Assembly: GCF_001695625.1 (NCBI RefSeq)
Contig: NZ_MBPN01000017.1
Span: forward strand, 1 to 64,000
From: Pseudomonas defluvii
Lineage (GTDB): Bacteria; Pseudomonadota; Gammaproteobacteria; Pseudomonadales; Pseudomonadaceae
Length of the DNA stretch: 64,000 bases
Direction: 5' to 3'
The translations under genes and the position numbers were made by a program. The notes below the pieces were generated by a model. It ran no database searches, was not told where the DNA came from, and saw only the letters and a program-made list of their open reading frames with translations. Each line of letters opens with the position of its first letter. Positions within the stretch are counted from its first letter, which is position 1. Of this stretch, positions 37,769 to 46,218 are shown piece by piece.

Positions 37769-39096
37769 ATTCGGTGATCGTCGTTGATGACGAAGCCAGC
37801 ATCCTTACTGCGGTGGAGCAGTGGCTGACGCTGTCGGGCTTCAGCGTTCAGTTGCACAACCGTGCCGAGGCGTGCCTGGCACAATTGCCCGAGCACTTCC
37901 CCGGTGTGGTGGTGAGCGATGTGCGCATGCCCGGCATGGATGGCCTGCAACTGCTGGAACAGCTGCAAGCACGCGATGCCGACCTGCCGGTGATCCTGCT
38001 GACCGGCCATGGCGATGTGCCGATGGCCGTACAGGCCATGCGCAAGGGGGCCTACGACTTTCTGGAAAAGCCGTTCAGCCCCGAAGACCTGCTCAGCAGC
38101 CTGCGCCGCGCTTTGGAAAAGCGCCAATTGGTGCTGGAAAACCGCTCGCTACATGAGCAGGCCGACCTCAAGGCGCGGCTGGAGTCCACGTTGCTTGGCA
38201 TGTCCCAAGGCATGCAGCAGTTACGCCGTCAGGTACTGGAGCTCGCCGCGCTACCGGTCAATGTCCTGATACGTGGCGAAACCGGTAGCGGCAAGGAGCA
38301 GGTTGCCCGTTGCCTGCACGATTTCGGCCCGCGTGCGAACAAACCTTTTGTCGCGCTTAACTGCGCGGCGATCCCCGAGCAGTTGTTTGAAGCTGAGCTG
38401 TTCGGCCACGAAAGCGGTGCCTTCACCGGTGCTCAGGGCAAACGTATTGGCAAGCTGGAATACGCCAACGGCGGCACGGTGTTCCTCGACGAAATCGAGA
38501 GCATGCCCTTGGCTCAACAGGCCAAGCTGCTGCGCGTCTTGCAGGAACAGAAGCTGGAACGCCTGGGGGCCAACCAGAGCATCGCCATCGACCTGCGGAT
38601 CATTGCCGCGACCAAACCCGATCTGCTTGAAGAGGCCCGCGCCGGGCGCTTTCGTGAAGACCTTGCCTACCGCTTGAACGTCGCCGAACTGCACTTGGCG
38701 CCGTTACGCGAGCGCCGCGAAGACATCCCCTTGCTGTTCCAGCATTTCGCCCGCACCGCCGCCGCACGACTGGCCCGTACCCCGCCCGTTTTAAGCGGCG
38801 CACAACTGGGCAACCTGCTCAGCCACGATTGGCCAGGCAACGTGCGCGAACTGGCTAACGCTGCTGAGCGCCACGTTCTGGGCCTGACACCCCCTCAAAC
38901 GCTGGCGGTAGAAGGTGGGCAGTCGCTGAGCGCCCAGACAGAGGCCTTTGAGGCCCAATGCCTGCGTGCGGCACTTACCCGCAACAAGGGCGATATCAAG
39001 GCAGTGCTCGAGGAGCTGCAACTGCCCCGGCGCACCCTCAACGAAAAGATGCAGCGCCACGGCCTGCAGCGTGAAGACTTTCTCGACCGGCCCTGA
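37762..39096 (+). CDS. dctD: DctD-type sigma-54-dependent response regulator
   Basis: A 444-residue NtrC-family activator. The receiver domain has phospho-acceptor Asp53 (VVVSDVRMPGMDG). The central AAA+ domain has GETGSGKEQVAR (Walker A) and the sigma-54-contacting ESGAFTGA loop. The C-terminal Fis-like helix-turn-helix ends in GDIKAVLEELQLPRRTLNEK. It is translated with dctB. It likely activates the neighbouring carrier gene through the sigma-54 promoter and paired upstream sites found just downstream of its own stop codon. Confidence 0.9.
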   Translation: MLNSVIVVDDEASILTAVEQWLTLSGFSVQLHNRAEACLAQLPEHFPGVVVSDVRMPGMDGLQLLEQLQARDADLPVILLTGHGDVPMAVQAMRKGAYDFLEKPFSPEDLLSSLRRALEKRQLVLENRSLHEQADLKARLESTLLGMSQGMQQLRRQVLELAALPVNVLIRGETGSGKEQVARCLHDFGPRANKPFVALNCAAIPEQLFEAELFGHESGAFTGAQGKRIGKLEYANGGTVFLDEIESMPLAQQAKLLRVLQEQKLERLGANQSIAIDLRIIAATKPDLLEEARAGRFREDLAYRLNVAELHLAPLRERREDIPLLFQHFARTAAARLARTPPVLSGAQLGNLLSHDWPGNVRELANAAERHVLGLTPPQTLAVEGGQSLSAQTEAFEAQCLRAALTRNKGDIKAVLEELQLPRRTLNEKMQRHGLQREDFLDRP

Positions 39097-39100
39097 GCCA

Positions 39101-39154
39101 ATAAGCGGATTCTTGCTGATCACCCCCTGACCGATAAGCGAATTTCCGCTCACC
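39101..39154. promoter_or_regulatory. Tandem upstream activator sites, probably for DctD
   Basis: Two related elements begin ATAAGCGGATTC (39101) and ATAAGCGAATTTC (39134), 33 bp apart. Both carry a short dyad of the AGCG...CGCT/TGCT type and end in TCACC. They lie about 65 and 35 bp upstream of the sigma-54 promoter at 39193, a usual distance for NtrC-family enhancer sites. The binding protein is inferred from the neighbouring dctD. Confidence 0.6.
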
Positions 39155-39192
39155 AGAGAGGCTAAACCCTTCTAGAACAGGCCTCTGGCATC

Positions 39193-39208
39193 TGGCACAG
39201 CTCCTGCT
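39193..39208 (+). promoter_or_regulatory. Sigma-54 promoter of the MFS carrier gene
   Basis: TGGCACAGCTCCTGCT matches the -24/-12 pattern TGGCAC-N5-TTGCW with GG and GC exactly ten bases apart. It lies 59 bp before the carrier start codon and just after the dctD gene, whose product needs sigma-54. Confidence 0.75.
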
Positions 39209-39266
39209 ATGGCACAGGCAAGCTGCGTTTCGGCGCGCTCCACAAAAACAACGAGAAGGATCCATC

Positions 39267-40586
39267 ATGGATAATTCAAGCACCCTGTCTGTCGGGGCGG
39301 CCATCGCGCCTGCCGCAGAAAAAAACACTGCCAGCCGGCTCAAGTCGATCTTCAGTGGCTCCATCGGCAACATGGTCGAATGGTACGACTGGTACGTCTA
39401 CGCCGCATTCTCGCTGTATTTCGCCAAGGCTTTCTTCCCAGCAGGCGACTCCACCGCACAACTGCTCAACACCGCCGCGATCTTCGCCGTGGGCTTCCTG
39501 ATGCGCCCTATCGGCGGCTGGCTGATGGGCCTGTACGCCGACCGCAAGGGACGCAAGGCTGCGCTGATGGCCTCGGTGCTGTTGATGTGTGCCGGCTCGC
39601 TGCTCATCGCCCTGACTCCCGGCTATGAAACCATCGGGGTTGCAGCCCCTGTATTGCTGGTGATCGCCCGCTTGATGCAGGGCCTGTCCGTGGGCGGTGA
39701 ATACGGTACTTCGGCTACCTACCTCAGCGAGATGGCCAGCAAGGAGCGCCGTGGTTTCTTCTCCAGCTTCCAGTACGTGACGCTGATCTCCGGCCAGCTC
39801 ATCGCCCTGGCTGTGTTGATCGTCCTGCAACAGACACTGACCACCGAAGAGCTCTACGCCTGGGGCTGGCGCGTACCGTTCGTGATCGGCGCGCTGTGTG
39901 CAGTGGTTGCGCTGTACCTGCGCCGTGGCATGGAAGAGACCAGCTCGTTCACCAAGAAGGAGAAGTCCAAGGAAAGCCTGATGCGCACACTGATACGTCA
40001 TCCCAAGGAGCTGATGACGGTAGTTGGCCTGACCATGGGCGGTACCCTGGCCTTCTACACCTACACCACCTACATGCAGAAGTACCTGGTAAACACGGTG
40101 GGCATGACCATCAGCGACTCGACCACCATTTCAGCGGCCACAATGTTCCTGTTCATGTGCCTGCAGCCAGTGATCGGCGGCCTGTCCGACAAAATTGGCC
40201 GTCGTCCGATCCTGATTGCCTTTGGTGTTTTGGGAACACTGTTCACCGTACCGATCCTCAGCACCCTGCACACCATCCAGACCTGGTGGGGTGCGTTCTT
40301 CCTGATCATGGCTGCACTGATCATCGTCAGTGGCTACACCTCGATCAACGCCGTGGTCAAAGCCGAGCTGTTCCCTACCGAGATCCGCGCCCTGGGCGTT
40401 GGCCTGCCCTATGCACTGACCGTATCGATTTTCGGCGGTACCGCCGAATACGTGGCGCTGTGGTTCAAGAGCAATGGCATGGAAGCCGGCTTCTACTGGT
40501 ACGTCACCGCCTGCATCGCCTGTTCGCTGTTGGTGTATGTATTCATGAAGGACACCCGCCAGCATTCTCGAATCGTCACCGACTGA
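39267..40586 (+). CDS. MFS metabolite:H+ symporter, dicarboxylate/alpha-ketoglutarate type
   Basis: A 439-residue carrier with 12 membrane segments of the metabolite:H+ symporter (KgtP/ProP-like) group. The conserved MVEWYDWYVYAAFSLYFA opens the first helices, GLYADRKGRKAALM is the loop 2-3 motif, and GLSVGGEYGTSATYL lies in helix 5. GAAGGA ribosome-site sequence precedes the ATG. Its sigma-54 promoter and DctBD neighbours suggest that it imports a C4-dicarboxylate or alpha-ketoglutarate, but the exact substrate is inferred. Confidence 0.85.
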   Translation: MDNSSTLSVGAAIAPAAEKNTASRLKSIFSGSIGNMVEWYDWYVYAAFSLYFAKAFFPAGDSTAQLLNTAAIFAVGFLMRPIGGWLMGLYADRKGRKAALMASVLLMCAGSLLIALTPGYETIGVAAPVLLVIARLMQGLSVGGEYGTSATYLSEMASKERRGFFSSFQYVTLISGQLIALAVLIVLQQTLTTEELYAWGWRVPFVIGALCAVVALYLRRGMEETSSFTKKEKSKESLMRTLIRHPKELMTVVGLTMGGTLAFYTYTTYMQKYLVNTVGMTISDSTTISAATMFLFMCLQPVIGGLSDKIGRRPILIAFGVLGTLFTVPILSTLHTIQTWWGAFFLIMAALIIVSGYTSINAVVKAELFPTEIRALGVGLPYALTVSIFGGTAEYVALWFKSNGMEAGFYWYVTACIACSLLVYVFMKDTRQHSRIVTD

Positions 40587-40600
40587 TACAGCAGTCTTTT

Positions 40601-40627
40601 TGGGATGCAGGTTTGCCTGCGATGGCG
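40601..40627. repeat. Single REP-like element
   Basis: The 27 bases beginning TGGGATGCAGGTTTGCCTGC match the reverse complement of the REP arm at 27268-27295 at all but one position. It lies just before the bidirectional terminator between two convergent genes. Confidence 0.75.
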
Positions 40628-40654
40628 TCGGCGCAGGGATCAGCGCCCAAATAC

Positions 40655-40686
40655 AAAAAAGGGGGCCAGTAATGGCCCCCTTTTTT
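40655..40686. terminator. Bidirectional rho-independent terminator
   Basis: GGGGGCC and GGCCCCC form a seven-pair stem (40661-40667 with 40674-40680) around AGTAAT. It is flanked by A6 on the left and T6 on the right, so it can stop transcription from both sides. It serves the MFS carrier gene and the convergent COG4705 gene. Confidence 0.9.
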
Positions 40687-40699
40687 GCTGTTCAGTGCC

Positions 40700-41455
40700 T
40701 CACGAAAGTTCGGCGGCGACTGGCCGTTGCTCACGTCCTTGGTAGTACGAAGCTGCGACAATCAGCACCAACAGCACACCACCCAGCACCAGCGATGAAC
40801 CGACGGTGCCGAAATCCAGCCCGCCCTTTTCGTGCGGCTTGGTCAGGAAGTCGCCCAAGGTGGCGCCGAATGGCCGAGTCAGCACAAACGCTACCCAGAA
40901 CAGCAACACACCCGACAACCGCGTCCAGTAGCGCGCCAACACCACCACGCCAATGGCCGAACCGATCAGCAACGCACCACCGGCAAAGCCCAGGCCGGAG
41001 TCGTCGGCCAGGTAGTCGCCCAACGCGGTACCCAGGGTGTTGGAGAACAGAATCGCGGCCCAGTAGAACAGCTCGCCACGCCGCGTTTGAACATGGCTGA
41101 CGTTGAGCGAGTCACCGCTGAAGCGCCACGCAACAAAAATCACCGCCAGAATGCCGATCAGGATCATCGAACCACTGGCATAGCCCAAGCCCAGTGTGCG
41201 GTCCATGAAATCGGACATCGTCGTACCGGCGGTACTGGTCGACAGAATCACCAACCAGTACAGCACCGGGCTGTAGGTACGGGAAAACAGCTGGGTAACC
41301 AGGGTCGCCAGGAAAATGCTGATCAGAATGACCGAACTGAGGGCATAGCCAACGTTCAGGGTCATTGAAAGCAAGTCACCGGCGGTTTCGCCCAAGGTGG
41401 TTGCACAGATCTTCATGACCCAGAACGCCAGGGTTATCTGAGGAAGTTTATTCAC
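40700..41455 (-). CDS. COG4705-type membrane protein with internal repeats
   Basis: A 251-residue protein made almost wholly of about eight hydrophobic segments. Four copies of a G-T-x-x-G-D-F/L/Y pattern are visible: TLGETAGDLLSMTLNVGYA, AGTTMSDFMDRTLGLGYASG, LGTALGDYLADDSGLGFAGG and FGATLGDFLTKPHEKGGLDF. This marks internal duplication. It matches the uncharacterised membrane-anchored protein family COG4705; no transport activity is established to my knowledge. It is convergent with the MFS gene and shares its terminator. Confidence 0.78.
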   Translation of the reverse strand: MNKLPQITLAFWVMKICATTLGETAGDLLSMTLNVGYALSSVILISIFLATLVTQLFSRTYSPVLYWLVILSTSTAGTTMSDFMDRTLGLGYASGSMILIGILAVIFVAWRFSGDSLNVSHVQTRRGELFYWAAILFSNTLGTALGDYLADDSGLGFAGGALLIGSAIGVVVLARYWTRLSGVLLFWVAFVLTRPFGATLGDFLTKPHEKGGLDFGTVGSSLVLGGVLLVLIVAASYYQGREQRPVAAELS

Positions 41456-41674
41456 GCGTTCACCGCTCCAGGAAAAAGTGCGGCAAGGCTGCGTAAAGGC
41501 GGATGAAAAACCAGTCGAGCAGAGATGAAAAATTCGTTGGATTTTTTTGTTTCGCCATATGTATCGAATTAACTGATTTATACGCGTTATTTTTTGCGCT
41601 TTTTTATCAATTTAACGAGCGTAACATTGAACCCATAGCAACACACAACCCCTCACTACCCCGGAGCAACCACC

Positions 41675-41962
41675 ATGAAAAGCAAACTGATCCTGACCCT
41701 CGCCTTCTCGGTTCTGGCTGCAAACGCATTCGCTGAAGATGGCTTTGAACGTACCCATGCTCACAGCTTTACCAGCGAGCACAGCCAATCAGCCGGCTAT
41801 GTCGAAGACGGTTTTGATCGGACGGGGGCTGGCAAATTTGCTGAAGACGGCTTTGACCGCACCGGCGCTGGCAAATTTGCCGAAGACGGCTTTGACCGCA
41901 CCGGCGCTGCCAAGTTTGCCGCAGATGGTTTCGACCGCACCCAGGCCCACCGCTTCAGCTAA
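41675..41962 (+). CDS. Small exported protein of 13-residue repeats
   Basis: A 95-residue precursor with a clear signal peptide (MKSKLILTLAFSVLAANAFA) and a mature part built of the repeat AEDGFDRTGAGKF. One copy lies at residues 20-32 (AEDGFERTHAHSF), then a ten-residue spacer, then four head-to-tail copies at 43-94, the last being AADGFDRTQAHRF. Conserved Asp/Glu, Phe, Arg-Thr and His positions could bind metal or polymer, but I know no function. It has its own terminator. The 220 bp upstream are AT-rich, unlike the rest of the core, and may hold its promoter. Confidence 0.75.
   Translation: MKSKLILTLAFSVLAANAFAEDGFERTHAHSFTSEHSQSAGYVEDGFDRTGAGKFAEDGFDRTGAGKFAEDGFDRTGAAKFAADGFDRTQAHRFS
41801..41956 (+). 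repeat. Four tandem 39-bp coding repeats
   Basis: Four consecutive 39-bp units encode the 13-residue repeats of the small exported protein. The second and third units are nearly identical in DNA (GAAGACGGCTTTGACCGCAC and following bases), which suggests recent duplication and likely length variation between strains. Confidence 0.85.
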
Positions 41963-41971
41963 TACAACGGC

Positions 41972-42016
41972 AACGACATGCTCAACGCCCGGCTTCGGCC
42001 GGGCTTGGTCGTTTTC
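41972..42016 (+). terminator. Terminator after the repeat protein
   Basis: GCCCGGC-TTCG-GCCGGGC (41987-42004) is a strong stem with a stable tetraloop. Outer pairs AACGAC (41972-41977) with GTCGTT (42008-42013) extend it. The short TTTTC that follows is a modest U-tract. Confidence 0.75.
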
Positions 42017-42071
42017 AACGACGATGGACCTTGGCACACTAGCAGGCCGTAAAATTGCTAGCAGACCCTCG

Positions 42072-42677
42072 ATGTACTACTACGAACCCGCAGAAGGCCA
42101 TGGCCTGCCCCACGATCCCTTCAACGCTATCGTCGGCCCACGACCGATTGGCTGGATCTCTAGCCAGGACGCAGAAGGTCGCCTGAACCTCGCGCCGTAC
42201 AGCTTTTTCAACGCGTTCAATTACATCCCACCGATCATCGGCTTCTGCAGCGTCGGGCGCAAAGACAGCCTGAACAACATCGAGCAGACCGGCGAGTTCG
42301 CCTGGAACCTGGCTACCCGTCCCTTGGCCGAAGCCATGAACCAGAGCTGCGCAGCAGTGGCGTCGCACGTCGATGAGTTCGCCTTGAGCGGGCTGACACC
42401 CGCCGCCTCGAAGGTAATCGCCGTACCACGCGTGCAGGAAAGCCCGGTGTCATTTGAATGCAAGGTGACGCAGATCGTCCAACTGCAACGTGCCGACCAG
42501 GCGCTGGTACCGAGTTGGCTGATTCTGGGTGAAGTGGTGGCCGTGCATATCGCCGAGCATCTGCTCAAAGAGGGTATCTACGACACGGCGGCCGCCGAGC
42601 CGATCCTTCGTGGTGGCGGCCCGGCGGACTACTTTGAACTGGGCAACCTGTTCAAGATGCCCCGTCCACAGGTGTGA
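42072..42677 (+). CDS. Flavin reductase family protein
   Basis: A 201-residue protein with the FMN-binding split-barrel fold. It opens MYYYEPAEGHGLPHDPFNAI and continues VGPRPIGWISSQDAEG, the conserved flavin contact region; NLAPYSFFNAFNYIPPIIGF follows. Related proteins reduce FMN or use bound flavin in oxidoreductions; the partner is unknown. The MYYY start is the one usually conserved in the family, although the ribosome site is weak and an ATG 48 bp upstream is in frame. It ends one base from the convergent small gene. Confidence 0.83.
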   Translation: MYYYEPAEGHGLPHDPFNAIVGPRPIGWISSQDAEGRLNLAPYSFFNAFNYIPPIIGFCSVGRKDSLNNIEQTGEFAWNLATRPLAEAMNQSCAAVASHVDEFALSGLTPAASKVIAVPRVQESPVSFECKVTQIVQLQRADQALVPSWLILGEVVAVHIAEHLLKEGIYDTAAAEPILRGGGPADYFELGNLFKMPRPQV

Positions 42678-42678
42678 G

Positions 42679-42909
42679 TTACCAGCGCAGTTCGGCGTCC
42701 TCGCTGATCCCGACCAAGCGCTCTAGTTCGCCACACGCCGCGACGTCAGCTTCGTGAGCAGTCTTGAAGGTCTGGCCCGGCAGCACTTTGTGGAAGCGTG
42801 GTGCACCACCGGCGCCCAGACCTTTTACCGCGATGGCGGCACTGTAACCGCCCTCTCCCGGAACCACGGCCGAAACGGCCTCGTACTGTGCAAACTCTCT
42901 GCGTGCCAT
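42679..42909 (-). CDS. Small conserved hypothetical protein
   Basis: A 76-residue protein starting MARREFAQYEAVSAVVPGEG and ending SEDAELRW. No membrane segment, signal peptide or catalytic motif is visible; it is probably a small cytoplasmic fold. I recall very similar small proteins in other P. putida-group genomes, which supports that it is real. The role is unknown. Confidence 0.6.
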   Translation of the reverse strand: MARREFAQYEAVSAVVPGEGGYSAAIAVKGLGAGGAPRFHKVLPGQTFKTAHEADVAACGELERLVGISEDAELRW

Positions 42910-42948
42910 GGAGTTGAAACCTGCCTCGGTGACTGGAAAGCCAGCATT

Positions 42949-43257
42949 CTAACCTGTGTGCGCCTCGCCGAATGTCTGTACGTCGAGGCTGTCGAGTAGC
43001 TGCGCCTGAAGCAAGTCACCGAACAGCATCAAGGTTGGCGAGGCGAAATAGTCTGCCATCGCAGCCGAATTGCGCCAGGAGCCGCTGAGCAGCCAAAGCT
43101 GCGTATCGCTGGTAGAGCGTTGCAGGCTGAAGCTCAGGCAACCGGGTGCCTGTCGAGAAGGCTCAAGCAACTGCTGCAGGCGTTCGCCCAGCTCTGCCGA
43201 ACGCCCGGAACTGGCACGAACGAACGCAAGATGGCTGACCGGTTACGGTGAAATCAT
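42949..43257 (-). pseudogene. ABM-type (antibiotic biosynthesis monooxygenase-like) gene with an early stop codon
   Basis: From ATG at 43257 the frame reads M-I-S-P, then TAA (43243-43245), and then continues without break as PVSHLAFVRASSGRSAELGE...CLSFSLQRSTSDTQLWLLSG. This is a recognisable ABM-domain protein of about 98 residues. No ATG, GTG or TTG follows the stop until well inside the domain. The rest of the frame is intact, which suggests a recent nonsense change or a base-call error. ABM proteins are small dimeric monooxygenase-like or haem-related enzymes; the substrate is unknown. Confidence 0.65.
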
Positions 43258-43565
43258 GGGCGGTTCTCCTGAAAGCGGCCAGAGGGGGAAATTGCCAGGT
43301 TGCACAGCGTAGAACCGCAGACACGCGTGGCGATAGGCAATTCCTGCCGATGACTTGCCTGATTCTGCACCGGGTCATTGCCAGCGAAAGCCCAGCCTGA
43401 CGCGAGGCCTCGCCCATGCCGATGGATTTCAGGCAAGCACTCAGCACCATCGTGCCCTCATGAGAGACTGCTTACGCAGGATCAGGCAAGAACCCGGCAG
43501 CATCGGACTAGCGTCACCACTTGCACAAACCTATGCTTTATCCGGTCACCTCTGGAAGCTGTCGC

Positions 43566-44495
43566 ATGTCATCCGAAGCCCCCGCCGCCCTTCAACTGGA
43601 ACCTGCTTTCGAGCAGCAACGACTGGAACTGGCCGACCTGATCAAGCGACACACGACCAGCCAGATTGGCGTTGCATCGGCCATCGACGACCTGTACCTG
43701 GTGCGCTATGAAGAGCGGGTGCGCTCGATGCCTACACTGGCGCAACCAGCGCTGTGCATCATGGCCCATGGCAGCAAGGAAGTCCGATTGGGCGATGAGT
43801 GCTACACCTACGATCCACTGCACTACATGGTCGTATCGGTGGCCCTGCCGATCAGTGGTGTACTGCTGGATGCGAGCCCTGAAAACCCGACACTTGGCGT
43901 GCGCCTGGATATCGACCCAGCTGAAATCCATAGCCTGATTGCCGAAGCCGGCCCAATGAGCGTGCCATCCCCACGCTCAGGGCGCGGTCTGTTTATCGAA
44001 CGCATCGACAGCGAGCTGCTCGATGCCTTGCTGCGCCTGGTCCGCCTGCTCGACACCCCCAGAGACATTGCCGTACTGGCACCGCTGGTACGCCGCGAGA
44101 TTCTGTACCGGCTACTGCGCGGGCAGCAGGGTTACCGGCTTTACGAGATAGCCATGGCCAACAGCCAGACACACCGTGTCTGTCAGGCCGTTCAATGGCT
44201 GAACGAGCATTTCCACCACCCGTTGCGCATTGACGAACTGGCCCGGGCGGTGAACCTCAGCACGTCAACACTGCACCACCGCTTCAAGGCCGTGACCTCG
44301 ATGAGCCCCCTGCAGTACCAAAAACAACTGCGTCTGCAGGAGGCCAGGCGGTTGATGCTCAACGATGGGCTGGAGGCTTCGGTGGCGGCCTATCGCGTCG
44401 GCTATGAGAGCCCGTCACAGTTCAGCCGCGAGTACAGCCGCCTGTACGGGGCACCGCCGCTGCGAGACCTGGCCCGGCTACGCAGCGCCTTATAG
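43566..44495 (+). CDS. AraC-family transcriptional regulator
   Basis: A 309-residue protein. The N-terminal AraC_N-type ligand domain (about 30-190, with QPALCIMAHGSKEVRLGDE and YDPLHYMVVSVALP) is followed by two helix-turn-helix units (about 215-300: IDELARAVNLSTSTLHHRFK and VAAYRVGYESPSQFSREYSR). I took the ATG at 43566 (MSSEAPA), preceded by TGGAAG. It ends inside the convergent oxidoreductase gene by six bases. The target is unknown; regulators of this group often control a neighbouring oxidoreductase. The 308 bp upstream (43258-43565) hold no gene that I can support. Confidence 0.87.
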   Translation: MSSEAPAALQLEPAFEQQRLELADLIKRHTTSQIGVASAIDDLYLVRYEERVRSMPTLAQPALCIMAHGSKEVRLGDECYTYDPLHYMVVSVALPISGVLLDASPENPTLGVRLDIDPAEIHSLIAEAGPMSVPSPRSGRGLFIERIDSELLDALLRLVRLLDTPRDIAVLAPLVRREILYRLLRGQQGYRLYEIAMANSQTHRVCQAVQWLNEHFHHPLRIDELARAVNLSTSTLHHRFKAVTSMSPLQYQKQLRLQEARRLMLNDGLEASVAAYRVGYESPSQFSREYSRLYGAPPLRDLARLRSAL

Positions 44496-45119
44496 GTCGC
44501 CCTTGCCGGCGCCCACGGTGAAACGCTGGCGAGAATGGGCTGGTTTCTCTACCTCGTCGAGCATGGCAATGGCGTAGTCGGCAAAGGTGATCCAGCTTCT
44601 GCCGTCAGCGCCAATCAGCAAGTGATCCTTGCCCAGCGTGTACACGCCAGTACGCGCGCCCTCAACAAACTCGGCCGAGGGTGAAAGGAAGGTCCAGTCC
44701 AGTTCGTGCTCCTGGCGCAAGGTGTCCAGGTAATGGCCGCCTGCTGTAGCCTCAGCCTTATAGGCTTCCGGGAAGTCCGGGCTGTCGATCACTTTGTGCC
44801 CGGATGGCAGCAGCAGGCTACCGGCGCCTCCGACGACCAGCAGACGCTTGACCCCGGCCCGCTTCACCGGCTCGATGATCGCCTGCGGCTTGATCCCGGA
44901 GAAATGTGCCGCACTGAGCACCACGTCATGGCCGACCAGGGCCTGCTCTAGCGCGGCAGCATCAGTGACATCCAGCTGACGTGTGGTCACGCCCGAGCGT
45001 CCGGCCAGGGAGGCCGTATTGCGGGCAATGGCCGTGACGCTGTGACCACGGCGCAAGGCTTCTTCCAACAACTGGCTACCAGCACGGCCAGTAGCACCGA
45101 TAATTGCGATCTTGCTCAT
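44490..45119 (-). CDS. NAD(P)-binding oxidoreductase, NmrA/YwnB-like
   Basis: A 209-residue Rossmann-fold protein. The N-terminal nucleotide loop is KIAIIGATGRAGSQLLEEAL, and VVLSAAHFSGIK and RLLVVGGAGSLLLPSG follow. Short atypical dehydrogenases of this kind bind NAD(P)H and reduce quinones or flavins or act as redox sensors. The start at 45119 has GGAGG seven bases upstream; the longer frame would run through the promoter region. It is divergent from the LysR gene across 115 bp, so the LysR protein probably controls it. Confidence 0.85.
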   Translation of the reverse strand: MSKIAIIGATGRAGSQLLEEALRRGHSVTAIARNTASLAGRSGVTTRQLDVTDAAALEQALVGHDVVLSAAHFSGIKPQAIIEPVKRAGVKRLLVVGGAGSLLLPSGHKVIDSPDFPEAYKAEATAGGHYLDTLRQEHELDWTFLSPSAEFVEGARTGVYTLGKDHLLIGADGRSWITFADYAIAMLDEVEKPAHSRQRFTVGAGKGDL

Positions 45120-45234
45120 GGAAACCTCCGATCTGAGTTGCACTGAAGTCATCAATGAGGAACAGCTTAGTTGCATGAACCGTCGCAAAAAATGCGATGC
45201 TTGGACATAGTTTGTTTCTGAAATCGGGCAAATC

Positions 45235-46140
45235 ATGGACCGTCTGACTGCAATGCGGGTGTTTGTGACCGTGGTTGACCTCGGCAGCCAATCGGCTGCC
45301 GCCGACCACCTGGAGCTTTCACGCCCGGTCGTTTCGCGCTACCTGGCAGAGCTCGAGGACTGGGTCGGTGCACGGCTGATGCAACGCACTACGCGCAAAC
45401 TGAGCCTGACCGCAGCCGGCAACGAAACGCTGCCGCGCTGCCGACAAATGCTGGAAATGGCCGGCGACCTGCAAGCGGCGGTCAGGCGGCCGGATGATGC
45501 GCCACACGGTGAACTGCGCATCAGTGTCAGCACCTCGTTCGCTCATGCGCAGTTGGTCGAAGCTGTCGCCGACTATGTGAAGCGCTATCCAGACGTGAAG
45601 GTCGACCTGCAGATGCTCGACCGTACCGTCAACCTGGTGGACGAACGCATTGATCTGGCGATCCGGACCAGCAATGACCTTGATCCCAACCTGATTGCAC
45701 GGCGCCTGACTGTCTGTCGTTCAGTGATCTGCGCGTCACCCGCGTACCTGCGCGAGCACCCGGCACCACAAAGGGTCGAGGACCTGGCCCGGCACAACTG
45801 CCTGACCCACTCCTACTTTGGCCACAGCCTCTGGCATTTCGAGCTTCACGGCGAGGCCGTCTCGGTTCCGGTGCAAGGCTCTATCAGCGCCAATGAGGCA
45901 CTGACGCTGCAACGGGCTACCTTGGCCGGGGCCGGTATCGCAATGCTGCCAACCTACCTGGCGGCCGAGTCGCTGCGCAGCAAAGAGCTGATCCGGTTGC
46001 TGCCGGATGCCAAGCCACGCGAGCTGAACCTGAATGCGGTGTACACCTCACGCAAGCATATGCCCGCGACCTTGCGCAGCATGCTCGACTTTCTCGCGGA
46101 GCGCTTCAACGCCGAACCGGCATGGGACATCGGCCTTTAG
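45235..46140 (+). CDS. LysR-family transcriptional regulator
   Basis: A 301-residue protein with an N-terminal helix-turn-helix (MDRLTAMRVFVTVVDLGSQS, AAADHLELSRPVVSRYLAEL) and an effector domain from about residue 90. Its sequence type is the large group that regulates a divergent oxidoreductase or transporter. The divergent gene is the NAD(P)-binding oxidoreductase; the exporter gene starts 79 bp downstream on the same strand. Its ligand cannot be inferred. Confidence 0.88.
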   Translation: MDRLTAMRVFVTVVDLGSQSAAADHLELSRPVVSRYLAELEDWVGARLMQRTTRKLSLTAAGNETLPRCRQMLEMAGDLQAAVRRPDDAPHGELRISVSTSFAHAQLVEAVADYVKRYPDVKVDLQMLDRTVNLVDERIDLAIRTSNDLDPNLIARRLTVCRSVICASPAYLREHPAPQRVEDLARHNCLTHSYFGHSLWHFELHGEAVSVPVQGSISANEALTLQRATLAGAGIAMLPTYLAAESLRSKELIRLLPDAKPRELNLNAVYTSRKHMPATLRSMLDFLAERFNAEPAWDIGL

Positions 46141-46218
46141 CTCGTTACGCCTCTGGCGGATTAGAAAAGTCGACGCACGCAGGTAAACTGGCCACTCACT
46201 TTTCTCCAAGGTTTGTCC

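Noticed and set aside
41801..41956. Regular 39-bp repeats that could suggest a CRISPR array
   Set aside because: The units are head to tail with no spacers and encode in-frame peptide repeats after a signal peptide. No cas gene is in the window.
43163..43450. Minus-strand open frame overlapping the ABM pseudogene
   Set aside because: It is in a different frame and has no recognisable domain or ribosome site; the ABM reading explains the conserved part.
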